Shown here: positions 26,758-35,828 of the stretch, piece by piece | Layout: every line of letters begins with the position of its first letter | Numbering within the stretch: position 1 is the stretch's first letter | Assembly (NCBI GenBank): GCA_016195385.1 | Contig: JACPZS010000206.1 | Span: forward strand, 1 to 64,000 | Origin: Verrucomicrobiota bacterium | Lineage (GTDB): Bacteria > Verrucomicrobiota > Verrucomicrobiia > Limisphaerales > JACPZS01 | Direction of reading: 5' to 3' | DNA length: 64,000 nt | Notes under the pieces: generated by a model | What the model saw: only the letters and a program-made list of their open reading frames with translations | The model's database searches: none | What the model was told of the DNA's origin: nothing | Translations under genes and position numbers: made by a program

Positions 26758-27022
26758 GGCGTGCCTTTTGTTTCCATCTATTCATCAATGCGGAATCGGA
26801 GGGCAAAAGCCATCACGGAGGTGTGACAATATTTTCCACTTGCGATCAAATGGTTCGCGAACGCGACTTTGATAGTCGCGCTCAGGAGGCGTGAAGCGAC
26901 TCGAAAGATGCGGAACGTTGGCCTTCGCCCACTTTCGATTCAATGGTGGAAAACGAGCCAGCTTCACAATTTCCCTTTCCGTGACTGACACGCGTGTGGA
27001 GTTCGGTTAGCTTGCGCTCGCC

Positions 27023-28858
27023 ATGAAATTCCTTGCGCCTGCCGCGTTCTGGTTCGCCGCCGCGATTCCGGTGGTCGTGGTGTTCTATTTGCTCAAGCGC
27101 AAGCGCACGGTGCATCTCGTTTCGAGCACGCTGCTGTGGCAAAAATTTCTCGCCGAGACACAGGCCAGCGCGCCGTTCCAGAAGCTGCGTCACAACTGGC
27201 TTCTCGTGTTGCAACTCCTCATGCTCGCACTGGTGATCCTCGCGCTCGCGCGACCTTATTTCGCGGGCCAGAGCAAAAGCAGCGCGCTGCGCGTGATGAT
27301 TCTCGACGCGTCGGCTTCGATGCAAAGCACGGACGAATCCCCGTCGCGTTTTGAAAAGGCGCGCGCCGAGGCGTTGCAATGGGTGGACAGCCTGCGCGAC
27401 AGCGAGCAAATGGTCATCCTGCTCGCGTCCGCGACGACGCAGGTAAAGCAATCGCCCACGAGCGAGAAGGCCGCGCTGCGGCGCGCGTTGCAGGCGTGCG
27501 CGGTCACCGACGGCCCGACGCGCTTGACCGACGCGTTCAAGATGGCGGAGTCGCTCACGCGCGACCGGCCCGACGCGGAGATTCATCTGTTCAGCGACGG
27601 CGCGCTGCCGAGCCTGGGCGAATTCGAGAACAAGAATTTGCCGCTCGTTTACCATCGCGTTGGCCAGCGCGGAAACAATCTCGGCATCACGTCCCTCGAC
27701 GTGCGCTCGAATCCCGAAGACGCCACGCAGCGCGCGATCTTCACGAGCGTGGTGAACAAATCGACCAACGCGGTGCAGACCGAACTGGAGTTGCGGCTCG
27801 ACGGTCAATTGATCGAAACGCGTCCGCTCACGCTGGCGACAAACGAAACTTCGCCGCAAGTGTTCATCGCGTCGCAGGCGAAAGACGGCGTGTTTACCGT
27901 TCGGCTCACCTCGAAGGACGATCTCGCGGCGGACAACCAGGCCAGCATCGTCAGCCTGTTACCACAGCCGGTGAAAGTGTTGCTTGTCAGTCGCGGCAAT
28001 CGCTTTCTGGAAAAAGCGTTGAACGCCGCCGGCAAAGTGGAGTTGAGCGTCGCCACCGACTTTACCGATCCCGAAGGCGCGTACGATGTCGTCGTGCTGG
28101 ACGACGTGACGCCCGCCGTGTGGCCGACGAAGAACGTGCTGGCGATTCACACGGCGCGCACGAACTGGTTCGACGGCTGGGCGAAACTGGAGGCGCCGCC
28201 GATTGTCGATTGGAAGAGCGCGCATCCGCTGTTGCGTTTCGTCACTTTCGACAACGTGCAAGTCGCGGAAACGCTCGCGATCAAAACGCCGAGTTGGGCG
28301 ACGGCGCTGGTCGAGTCGCCGAAGACGCCGCTCATCGTTGCGGGCGAGATGGAACGGCAGCGGATTGTTTGGATTGGCTTCGACACGCTGCAAAGCAACT
28401 GGCCGCTGCGCATTGCGTTTCCCATTTTCATCGCGAACGCCGTGGACTGGCTGAATCCAGCCAATGCGCAGGCAGGTCAATTGATGGTGCGCGCGGGCGA
28501 GCCGTTTCGCGCCGGTCTGGCGAAGGCGATCACCACCGCGCAGATCACGCTGCCGGACGGCGCGGTCAAGCCGCTGCCGGTGGACACGGCCACGCGCGAG
28601 ATTGTTTTCGGCGACACGGAGAGGCAGGGTGTTTATCGGCTCAAGTTCGGTACGAATGAAACCGTATTTTGCGTCAACGCGATGGACGCGGCCGAGAGCG
28701 ACACGACGCCACGCGCCGAATTGCCGTTCGGCAAATATGCGAAGGTCGGCGCGACCACTTTGAAGCGAGCGAACTTGGAAGCATGGCGCTGGATTGCGGT
28801 GGCGGGCCTCGCGATACTACTTTTCGAGTGGTGGTACTATCACAAGAGGACGGCGTGA
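27023..28858 (+). CDS. BatA-like membrane protein with VWA domain
   Basis: A protein of 611 residues. The N-terminus (MKFLAPAAFWFAAAIPVVVVFYLLKRKR) is the BatA/aerotolerance N-terminal membrane domain; a second helix (about 58-80) precedes a von Willebrand A domain with MIDAS motif ILDASASMQS and IHLFSDGALP. The C-terminal third has beta-sandwich character and ends with one transmembrane helix (WIAVAGLAILLFEWWYY) and a basic tail. BatA-like proteins usually sit in moxR-DUF58-BatA clusters, but no moxR is in the window. A second VWA protein is encoded 4 kb downstream on the same strand. Confidence 0.85.
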   Translation: MKFLAPAAFWFAAAIPVVVVFYLLKRKRTVHLVSSTLLWQKFLAETQASAPFQKLRHNWLLVLQLLMLALVILALARPYFAGQSKSSALRVMILDASASMQSTDESPSRFEKARAEALQWVDSLRDSEQMVILLASATTQVKQSPTSEKAALRRALQACAVTDGPTRLTDAFKMAESLTRDRPDAEIHLFSDGALPSLGEFENKNLPLVYHRVGQRGNNLGITSLDVRSNPEDATQRAIFTSVVNKSTNAVQTELELRLDGQLIETRPLTLATNETSPQVFIASQAKDGVFTVRLTSKDDLAADNQASIVSLLPQPVKVLLVSRGNRFLEKALNAAGKVELSVATDFTDPEGAYDVVVLDDVTPAVWPTKNVLAIHTARTNWFDGWAKLEAPPIVDWKSAHPLLRFVTFDNVQVAETLAIKTPSWATALVESPKTPLIVAGEMERQRIVWIGFDTLQSNWPLRIAFPIFIANAVDWLNPANAQAGQLMVRAGEPFRAGLAKAITTAQITLPDGAVKPLPVDTATREIVFGDTERQGVYRLKFGTNETVFCVNAMDAAESDTTPRAELPFGKYAKVGATTLKRANLEAWRWIAVAGLAILLFEWWYYHKRTA

Positions 28859-28938
28859 GCGCAGGAGAGGATTCTTCTCAAGTGGAGTTTGATGCGGCGC
28901 GAATTCGCAACCGCAGAATCAGGCTTGGGTTGCGAAAA

Positions 28939-29169
28939 CTATTTTGCAGAAGTTCGGCGAGCGCGGCTCTTGACGGTCAGCAAACTGATACGATCCAGAT
29001 CGAGGATGCAGACGCCGCCTTCGAGAGGAGCGACAACGACGGTGCTCTTGTCGGGCGTGATCATGACTTGTTCGGGATGAAGAACAGGAATTGTTCGCCC
29101 ATCGGTGTGCAACTCAAACGGGCGAAACGGCGCGGTGTGCAGTGTCCCTTCCAATGTCGTCAGTCTCAT
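28939..29169 (-). CDS. Small conserved-looking protein
   Basis: A compact 76-residue frame, starting MRLTTLEGTLHTAPFRPFEL, then DGRTIPVLHPEQVMI and VVVAPLEGGVCILDLDRISLL. The even hydrophobic patterning and the TAPFRPFE..TDGR motif match my memory of short uncharacterised proteins in planctomycetes and Verrucomicrobia. No function is known. It is oriented against its neighbours, between the two VWA-side transcription units, and directly upstream of the REP-like element. Confidence 0.65.
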   Translation of the reverse strand: MRLTTLEGTLHTAPFRPFELHTDGRTIPVLHPEQVMITPDKSTVVVAPLEGGVCILDLDRISLLTVKSRARRTSAK

Positions 29170-29240
29170 GCCGGAAGATTACCATGCGCGCGTCGATTGG
29201 CAATCTGTGTTCTGTTCCGAGAGACGATTGAAAGTAGCGG

Positions 29241-29313
29241 GCCGGAGCGCCGAGCATTGCTCGGCAATAGCCGGCTGCGCGCCTCCAAGCCGAGCGATGC
29301 TCGGCGTTCCGCT
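29241..29313. repeat. REP-like palindromic element (GCCGAGC type)
   Basis: Two hairpins, GCCGAGCATTGCTCGGC (29249-29265) and GCCGAGCGATGCTCGGC (29289-29305), are flanked by outer arms GGAGCG and CGTTCC that also pair, making an inverted element of about 75 bp. It lies in the 197-bp gap between the small protein gene and the solute-binding-protein gene, which also must hold that operon's promoter. It differs in sequence from the other REP-like elements in the window. Confidence 0.65.
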
Positions 29314-29366
29314 TCCGACTGGCAATGGAGTGTTCGTCATTTTCAAACACGCATTCTGCGCCGCTC

Positions 29367-30377
29367 ATGAGCAAAGACGAATCACCGGACAAGCCGTACA
29401 ACTGGCGCGAGAATATGCGGCGGTTTGAAATGATGCTCTACCATTCTTTTCCACTTTGGCTTGGTGCTCTGGTATTCTTCATCTTTGTTTATGTCGATTT
29501 GGTCAAGAAAACCGAGAAAGCTAAATTGATCGTCATCGTTTACGCATCACAAGATCAAATCTTCGCCGAACCAATTCTCGCCGAATTCACGAAGCAGACC
29601 GGCATCAAAGTCCGTGCGGTGTACGACAGCGAGGCGGTGAAGACCGTCGGCCTTGCCAATCGCCTGCTCGCGGAGCGGAACCATCCGCAGTGCGATGTGT
29701 TTTGGAGCAACGAAGAACTCCGCACACGCCAGCTCGCCGCGCAAAATGTCTTCCGCGAAACCAACGGCGGGGCGGCGTTCGGTTATCGCAGCCGGCGGCT
29801 GGTAGTGAATACGAATTTGCTGCCGCTCGCCGCCGCGCCTCGTTCGTTGCTCGAACTGACCAACGCAAATTGGCGTGGAAAAGTCGCGCTGGCGTATCCG
29901 TTGTTCGGCACCACCGCGACGCATTTTATCGCACTCCGCCAGCACTGGGGCGATGCGCGCTGGCAGGAATGGTGTCGCGCGCTCGCGACGAACAAACCGT
30001 TCCTTGTGGACGGCAACTCGATGGCCGTGAAACTCGTGGCGAAAGGCGAGGCTTGGCTAGGTCTGACAGACTCGGACGACATCGCTGCCGAGCAGCGAGA
30101 AGGCGCGCCTATTGCCGCGTTGCCGCTAACGGATGAGTCGTTACTCATTCCGAACACCGTCGCGGTGACTCGCAACGCGCCGCATCCCTTGCCGGCGCAA
30201 AAGTTATTCGAGTTTTTGCAGCGGCCGGAGATCGTTAACCAATTGGTTGGGCAAAACGCCCTGGAAGGCGTCACGCACATGAATGTCACGGCGAAAACGC
30301 TGGAGCCGGATTGGGCGCGGGTGCTTGCGGAGTTGGACGCGACGACCGCAAAGTTGAAGGAGATTTTCTTGAGGTGA
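29367..30377 (+). CDS. Membrane-anchored iron-type ABC substrate-binding protein
   Basis: An extracellular solute-binding protein of the ferric-iron (FbpA/AfuA) type, 336 residues. After a cytoplasmic tail of about 30 residues a single uncleaved helix (FPLWLGALVFFIFVYVDLV) replaces the usual signal peptide or lipobox, so the protein is probably tethered to the inner membrane. The two-lobed binding fold is visible as LIVIVYASQDQIFAEPILAEFTKQTGIKVRAVYDSEAVKTVGLANRLLAE, CDVFWSNEELRT and GEAWLGLTDSDDIAAEQREG. It overlaps the permease gene by 4 bp. The ATPase is not in the window. Confidence 0.83.
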   Translation: MSKDESPDKPYNWRENMRRFEMMLYHSFPLWLGALVFFIFVYVDLVKKTEKAKLIVIVYASQDQIFAEPILAEFTKQTGIKVRAVYDSEAVKTVGLANRLLAERNHPQCDVFWSNEELRTRQLAAQNVFRETNGGAAFGYRSRRLVVNTNLLPLAAAPRSLLELTNANWRGKVALAYPLFGTTATHFIALRQHWGDARWQEWCRALATNKPFLVDGNSMAVKLVAKGEAWLGLTDSDDIAAEQREGAPIAALPLTDESLLIPNTVAVTRNAPHPLPAQKLFEFLQRPEIVNQLVGQNALEGVTHMNVTAKTLEPDWARVLAELDATTAKLKEIFLR

Positions 30378-32713
30378 ATTGGACGCTCCTTTCAAACAGT
30401 CTGATCGTGAGCGTGGCGACGACGCTGGCGTCAGTGAGCATCGGGTTCCTCGCTGCTGCGTGGCTCTGTGCGATGCCGCCTCGCGGTCGAAGTTTTTTTC
30501 TTTGGTCTGCGGTTGCGACGTTGGCCTTGCCACCGTTTCTTGTGACGAATTGCTGGCTGGACTTGCTCGGCAACGCGGGTCGCTGGCGCGGCTGGCTGCC
30601 GCTGAACATTTTTTCGCTGCCCGGAACGATCGGGATTCTCGCGCTGTTGACGTGGCCCATTTCACTCTTGCTCGTGTTTGGCGCGTGCCAGCGAATCGAG
30701 CGCACGCAACTCGAAAGCGAGCCGGCGCTGAAAGGCTTGGCGCTTTTGCGCTGGCTGGTCTGGCCACAAGCGAAATCCGCGGCAGCGCAAGCCGCCGTCG
30801 TGACGTTCGTGCTGGCGCTCAATAATTTCGCCGTGCCCGCGCTGCTGCAAACCAAAGTTTATCCAGCGGAATTGTGGGTGAGCTTTAACACAACGTTCGA
30901 CTACGCTGCGGCACTGCGAACCTGCGTTCCACTCGTAGCGGCACCGTTGTTTCTTGTGCTGTGGTTTCGCCACCGGCCAATCGCGTGGCCGCGACGTGAC
31001 GGCGGCGCGCCGTCGTTTGTATTTCGGCGGCAGCTTGGCGAAACTTGGTTTGGCGTCGCCGGTCTGATCACCGTGGCGATGACATTTTTGGCTTTAGGTT
31101 TGCCGCTGGCTCAATTGGTCTGCTCGCGAAAAACGTGGGTGGAGCTTTGGCCGACGCTGGCCGCCGGGCAGACAGCCGTTGGCAGTTCGTTGCTTTACGC
31201 GTTCGTAACGGCGAGCGTGTGCGTGGTAGCCGGATTGGTGGGCTGGCGGTGGCGAAGGAGCGCATTTCTCTGGATTCTTTTTTTTGTGCCGGGCGTTTTG
31301 ATCGGGATTTTTTTGATCGCCGTTTTGAATCGGCCACCGCTGGTTGCGCTTTACCAAAGCGCCTTCGTCGTGATCGTTGCGTTCGCGCTTCGCTATGTCG
31401 CCCTGACGTGGAACGGCACAGCGTCGGCACTGCGCGGCGTCGATTCCAGTTTGACGGATGCCGCGCGGCTCGAAGGCGCGGGTCGTTGGCAGCTTTTGCG
31501 TTTTGTTCAAGTCCCGCAAATCGCGCCGCAGCTTGCTACCGTGTGGTACGTCACGTATCTGCTCTGCTTGTGGGATGTCGAGACGCTGGTGCTCGTCGTG
31601 CCGCCCGGCGGAGAAACGCTGGCGGTTCGCATTTTCAATTTGCTACATTATGGCCACAACTCTCAGGTGAACGCCCTTTGTTTATGGCTGCTGGCGCTGG
31701 CGCTGGCGCCGCTCATTGTCTGGCACCTGGCGCGGGCCGTTGCGACAAGGCGGCGCGTCACGGAAATTTTTGCTTTACTGGGCGCGGCAGTTTTTTTGAC
31801 TGGATGTGATTCATCGCCGAACGCAGCGATTCCGCTCGGCGGCAAAATTTTCTCTGAAGTAAAAATCATCGGCGGGCGTGGCGTGACGCCGGGGTTGTTC
31901 AACAAACCACGCTCGCTCGCCCTCGACACGAACGACAATCTTTATGTCGTCGATATGACCGGGCGCGTGCAAAAATTTTCGCCGGACGGAATTTTTCTGA
32001 AATCGTGGCAGATGCCGCAAACGGATTTGGGCAAACCGAAGGGTATGGCCTGCGACCGCGACGGTAACGTGATCGTCATCGAGCCGCATTATCAGCGCGT
32101 GAACCATTTTTCTCCGGATGGCCGGCTCGTCGCGCAATGGGGCGCGCAAGGCACGAACGACGGGCAACTCGTTTTGCCGCGCGCAGTCGCGGTCAATTCA
32201 CGCGGCGAGATTTTTGTCAGCGAGTATACAATTGTGGATCGCGTGCAAAGATTTTCGCCTGATGGAAAGAAATGGCTCGGCACATTCGGTCACACGGGCG
32301 GTGGCGCGGGCGAGATGAATCGACCGGAGGGATTGGGTATCGACGCTGCGGATCGAATTTACGTCGCCGACTCGTGTAATCATCGGATTCAGATTTTTTC
32401 ACCGGACGGAAAATTTCTGCGCAGCTATGGAAAAGCTGGGAACGGGCGCGGTGAATTGAGTTATCCGTACGACGTGCGCGTTGATGCAGCTGGTCGCCAG
32501 TATGTCTGCGAGTTTGGCAACAGCCGCCTTCAAATCTTCGATGCGCAGGATCGGCCGCTGGAAATTCTCGGCGGGCCGGGCGCGCGGCCGGGAGAGTTCA
32601 GCAACCCGTGGAGCATCGCGCTGGACTCGAAAGGAAATCTCTACGTCGCCGATTCGCTGAATCATCGCGTGCAGAAGTTCTTTCGCCGCCAAACCGTGGC
32701 TGCGCGAAACTGA
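30374..32713 (+). CDS. ABC permease (iron type) fused to NHL-repeat domain
   Basis: An in-frame fusion of about 779 residues. The N-terminal about 480 residues form an FbpB-like double permease with about a dozen helices and EAA-type loop DAARLEGAGRWQLLRFVQVPQIAP. It then runs into a stretch that looks like a lipoprotein signal, EIFALLGAAVFLTGCDSS, followed by an NHL/six-bladed propeller (LALDTNDNLYVVDMTGRVQKFSPDG and five further blades). No ATG, GTG or TTG lies in frame just before the lipobox-like segment, so separate translation is not obvious. The GTG at 30374 overlaps the upstream stop (GTGA) and is the likely start. Confidence 0.8.
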   Translation: MNWTLLSNSLIVSVATTLASVSIGFLAAAWLCAMPPRGRSFFLWSAVATLALPPFLVTNCWLDLLGNAGRWRGWLPLNIFSLPGTIGILALLTWPISLLLVFGACQRIERTQLESEPALKGLALLRWLVWPQAKSAAAQAAVVTFVLALNNFAVPALLQTKVYPAELWVSFNTTFDYAAALRTCVPLVAAPLFLVLWFRHRPIAWPRRDGGAPSFVFRRQLGETWFGVAGLITVAMTFLALGLPLAQLVCSRKTWVELWPTLAAGQTAVGSSLLYAFVTASVCVVAGLVGWRWRRSAFLWILFFVPGVLIGIFLIAVLNRPPLVALYQSAFVVIVAFALRYVALTWNGTASALRGVDSSLTDAARLEGAGRWQLLRFVQVPQIAPQLATVWYVTYLLCLWDVETLVLVVPPGGETLAVRIFNLLHYGHNSQVNALCLWLLALALAPLIVWHLARAVATRRRVTEIFALLGAAVFLTGCDSSPNAAIPLGGKIFSEVKIIGGRGVTPGLFNKPRSLALDTNDNLYVVDMTGRVQKFSPDGIFLKSWQMPQTDLGKPKGMACDRDGNVIVIEPHYQRVNHFSPDGRLVAQWGAQGTNDGQLVLPRAVAVNSRGEIFVSEYTIVDRVQRFSPDGKKWLGTFGHTGGGAGEMNRPEGLGIDAADRIYVADSCNHRIQIFSPDGKFLRSYGKAGNGRGELSYPYDVRVDAAGRQYVCEFGNSRLQIFDAQDRPLEILGGPGARPGEFSNPWSIALDSKGNLYVADSLNHRVQKFFRRQTVAARN

Positions 32714-32714
32714 A

Positions 32715-35594
32715 ATGAATTTCCAGTTCACCCATCCGTGGTGGTTGTTGCTGCTGGCAGGCGCATTGCCGGCGGTTGTTGGACTGGCGTGGAAATCGGA
32801 TGTGCAGATCGGAACGTGGCGTCGTTGGACGGCATTGGCGTTGCGCCTGGCGATCGTGCTCGCGGTGATTTTCGCCATCGCGGGATTGCAATGGCTGCGC
32901 CCGCTCGAAGGCATGAACGTGATGTTTTTGCTCGACCGCTCGGACAGCGTGCCTTCGCCGCAGCAAGAGGCCGCGCGGAAATTCGTAAATGACACAGCGG
33001 CGGCAAAGAAGTCCACGGACAAAGCGGGCGTCATCGTTTTCGGCGCGGAGGCGAGCATCGAAAACACCGCGAGCGCGGCGACGGATTTGGAAAAAGTGCA
33101 GGCCGTGGTGCCGTCAGTCGGCACAGACATCGCGGCCGCGATTCGCCTCGCCACGGCGGCGTTTCCCGAAACCGGACAAAAGCGAATCGTGCTGCTTTCC
33201 GATGGCAACGAAAACATCGGCGACGCGATGAGCGCGCTCGCAGCCGCGAAGCCCCTCGGCGTGTCCATCGACGTCGTGTCGCTCGGCGTCGCGCGCGCGA
33301 ACGATGTGTCCGTTCAAAAACTGAGTCTGCCGGGCAATTTGAAAAAGGGACAGACGTTCGAGGTGAAAATTTTCGCGCAAGCCGATCAAGCGCAGACGGC
33401 GACGGTGCGTCTGTATCGCAACGATCAGCCGCTTGGTGAACAGAAGGTCGAACTCGCCGCCGGGAAAAATCTTTTCACGTTTCCGCAAACGCTGACCGAG
33501 CCGGGCTTCTACGCGTACGACGTGCGCGTGGAAGCGCCCGGCGATGTGACGCCGCAAAACAATCGCGCGAGCAGCTTCACGCACGTGCGCGGCGACCCGC
33601 GCGTGCTGATCGCGTCAGCGGACTCGGCGGTAGATCAACCGCTCGCGGCGGCGTTGCAATCGGCGCGATTGTCCGTGCAGATCGTCGAAGCGAAAGGATT
33701 TCCGGCTACGCTCGCGGAGATGCAAAGTTTCGACACGATTTTTTTGAGCAACATCGCGGCGGGGGATTTGAGCCTGGATCAATTGCGTTTGCTCGAAAGC
33801 GCCGTGCGCGATTTCGGCGTGGGGCTGGTGTGCATCGGCGGCGACCAGACGTACGGCGCGGGGGGGTATCGCGGCACGCCGCTGGAGACGACGCTGCCGG
33901 TCGATATGGAGTTGGACAGCAAGAAAGTTTTGCCGAGCGGCGCGCTCGTGCTGGTGATGCACGGAATGGAATTCGCCAATGGCAATCAAGTCGCGCGGGA
34001 CACTGCGGTCGGCGCGCTCGACGCGCTTGGGCCGCAGGATGAGATGGGCGTGGTGCTGTGGGATGGTACGGAGCGGTGGTTGTTCGAATTGACGAAAGTC
34101 GGCGATAAGAAGGCGCTTGGCCGCCAAATCCAGGGAATGAACCAAGGCGACTTGCCGACGTTTCAGGGCGTGCTCGCGAAGGCGCAGGCCGGCCTGCAAA
34201 AATCGACGGCGAACCTCAAACACATCATCGTTTTCAGCGACGGCGATCCGAGTCCGCCTTCGCCCGCGCTGATGCAATCCATCGTCGCCGACAAAATCAC
34301 CGTGAGCACCGTGCTCATCGCCGGTCACGCCGGGCCGCAGACCATGATCGCGATGGCGGATCAAGGCAAAGGCCGTTTCTACAACGTGCAATCGGCGGAG
34401 CAACTCCCGCAGATTTTCATCAAAGAAGCGGCGGTGATTTTGAAGTCGGCGATTTTCGAGGAGCCGTTCAAGCCGCAGCAGGCCGCCGGCAGCGAGCTGT
34501 TGCGCGGCATCGCGGCGAACGAATATCCGACGTTGCGTGGCTACGTCGCGACGTCGCACAAGCCGCGCGCGGAGACCCCGCTCGTTTCGGAAAAGGGCGA
34601 TCCGCTGCTGGCGCACTGGCAATACGGGCTGGGGCGCGCGGTGGCGTTCACCTCGGACGCGAAAGCAAAGTGGGCGACGGATTGGTTGGGCTGGGAAAAA
34701 TACCGGCAGTTCTGGACGCAGATCGCGCAGTGGAGCTTGCGCAAAGTCGATGCGTCGGACTTCGCAACGGAAGTTTCCATCGAGAACGGCCAAGGCACAA
34801 TCAGCGTCGAGGCGCTCGATGCGCAGGGAAATTTTCGCAACTTCCTCAACTTGCAGACGGCGGTCGTCAGTCCGAAAGGCGAGCGGCAAACGGTGAACCT
34901 CATGCAAACCGGGCCGGGACATTACGAGGCGCGTTTTCCAGCGAAGGACGTTGGTTCGTACTTGATGAACTTGATGGACACCAAGGATGGCCAACTGCGC
35001 GGCGCGCAAGTGCTGGGCGCGAGTGTGAACTATTCGCCGGAGTTCAACGCCATCGCGCCGAATCATCATCTGCTGCGCCGGCTCGCCGAATCGGGCGAGG
35101 GAAAATTTTTGAACCCGGCGCTTCCGACGGACAATCCCTTCCTGCACGACCGGAAGAAAACATTTCAGCCGCGCGATCTTTGGGAATGGTTGTTGAAGCT
35201 GGCGGTCGTGCTTTTCCCAATCGATGTCGGCGTGCGGCGTGTGCAATTGGACCGCGCCGAGTGGTTGATTTTCTGGCAGCGCATCCTTCGCTCGCTGGGA
35301 CTGGGCGGCAAGACGCCGAAGCAGATGGAAGCCGACGAAGCGCTGGGAGCGTTGCTGGCACGCCGCGAACAAGTGCGCGCGAAACACACCGTGCCAAACG
35401 TGCAGCCGGATCCAGAACTTTTCCGGCCGAAAGAACAGCCCGTGGTCGAGACGCTCGCGAGTTCAACTCAAGCAACGTCAACTCCCGCTTCGGAACATCC
35501 CATCAAACCGACGCAGCCGGAGAAAACGGCACCCGCCAGCACAGCGAGCAAATTGCTGGAGGCCAAGCGTCGAGCGCAACGCAGACAAGAATGA
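32715..35594 (+). CDS. Large VWA-domain membrane protein
   Basis: A protein of 959 residues. Two N-terminal helices (about 8-25 and 38-62) precede a VWA domain whose MIDAS reads FLLDRSDSVPSPQQ, with RIVLLSDGNENIGDAMSAL. The centre (about 330-400) has a class-I glutamine-amidotransferase-like fold (DTIFLSNIAAGDLSLDQLRLLESAV, GLVCIGGDQTYGAGGY), and a second VWA-like segment contains HIIVFSDGDPSPP. A C-terminal helix around 825-850 is followed by a long charged, low-complexity tail. This arrangement recurs in planctomycetes and Verrucomicrobia; the function is unknown. It starts 1 bp after the permease-NHL gene. Confidence 0.85.
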   Translation: MNFQFTHPWWLLLLAGALPAVVGLAWKSDVQIGTWRRWTALALRLAIVLAVIFAIAGLQWLRPLEGMNVMFLLDRSDSVPSPQQEAARKFVNDTAAAKKSTDKAGVIVFGAEASIENTASAATDLEKVQAVVPSVGTDIAAAIRLATAAFPETGQKRIVLLSDGNENIGDAMSALAAAKPLGVSIDVVSLGVARANDVSVQKLSLPGNLKKGQTFEVKIFAQADQAQTATVRLYRNDQPLGEQKVELAAGKNLFTFPQTLTEPGFYAYDVRVEAPGDVTPQNNRASSFTHVRGDPRVLIASADSAVDQPLAAALQSARLSVQIVEAKGFPATLAEMQSFDTIFLSNIAAGDLSLDQLRLLESAVRDFGVGLVCIGGDQTYGAGGYRGTPLETTLPVDMELDSKKVLPSGALVLVMHGMEFANGNQVARDTAVGALDALGPQDEMGVVLWDGTERWLFELTKVGDKKALGRQIQGMNQGDLPTFQGVLAKAQAGLQKSTANLKHIIVFSDGDPSPPSPALMQSIVADKITVSTVLIAGHAGPQTMIAMADQGKGRFYNVQSAEQLPQIFIKEAAVILKSAIFEEPFKPQQAAGSELLRGIAANEYPTLRGYVATSHKPRAETPLVSEKGDPLLAHWQYGLGRAVAFTSDAKAKWATDWLGWEKYRQFWTQIAQWSLRKVDASDFATEVSIENGQGTISVEALDAQGNFRNFLNLQTAVVSPKGERQTVNLMQTGPGHYEARFPAKDVGSYLMNLMDTKDGQLRGAQVLGASVNYSPEFNAIAPNHHLLRRLAESGEGKFLNPALPTDNPFLHDRKKTFQPRDLWEWLLKLAVVLFPIDVGVRRVQLDRAEWLIFWQRILRSLGLGGKTPKQMEADEALGALLARREQVRAKHTVPNVQPDPELFRPKEQPVVETLASSTQATSTPASEHPIKPTQPEKTAPASTASKLLEAKRRAQRRQE

Positions 35595-35615
35595 ACAGAA
35601 TTCCGAAATTGAATA

Positions 35616-35744
35616 GCCGCGAAAGAACACAAAGAACGCAGAGAGAGAAATGGAGGAGAGATGACAGCGGGAAAAAATCTGACCACCATTTTACCTTCAA
35701 GATCAGCCCGTCTTTCTTTGTGATCTTTGTGTTCTCTCATGGCC
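35616..35744. repeat. Interspersed palindromic repeat (GAACACAAAGA family)
   Basis: Left arm 35616-35650 (GCCGCGAAAGAACACAAAGA onwards) and right arm 35711-35744 (TCTTTGTGATCTTTGTGTTC and onwards to GGCC) are imperfect reverse complements separated by about 60 bp. They resemble the arms at 15194-15282 and 11412-11563. The element lies in the 230-bp gap between two convergent genes. Confidence 0.65.
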
Positions 35745-35828
35745 AACTTCAGTTTTCGGGATGAATGCTTAACGCGTCGATTCATGCAGATGGCCAACGG
35801 ACGCAGTTTGAGAAAATCGCGAGAAAAT

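Noticed and set aside
26055-26826. Long frames on both strands within the kinase domain
   Set aside because: The kinase frame carries all catalytic motifs; the others are GC-rich shadows.
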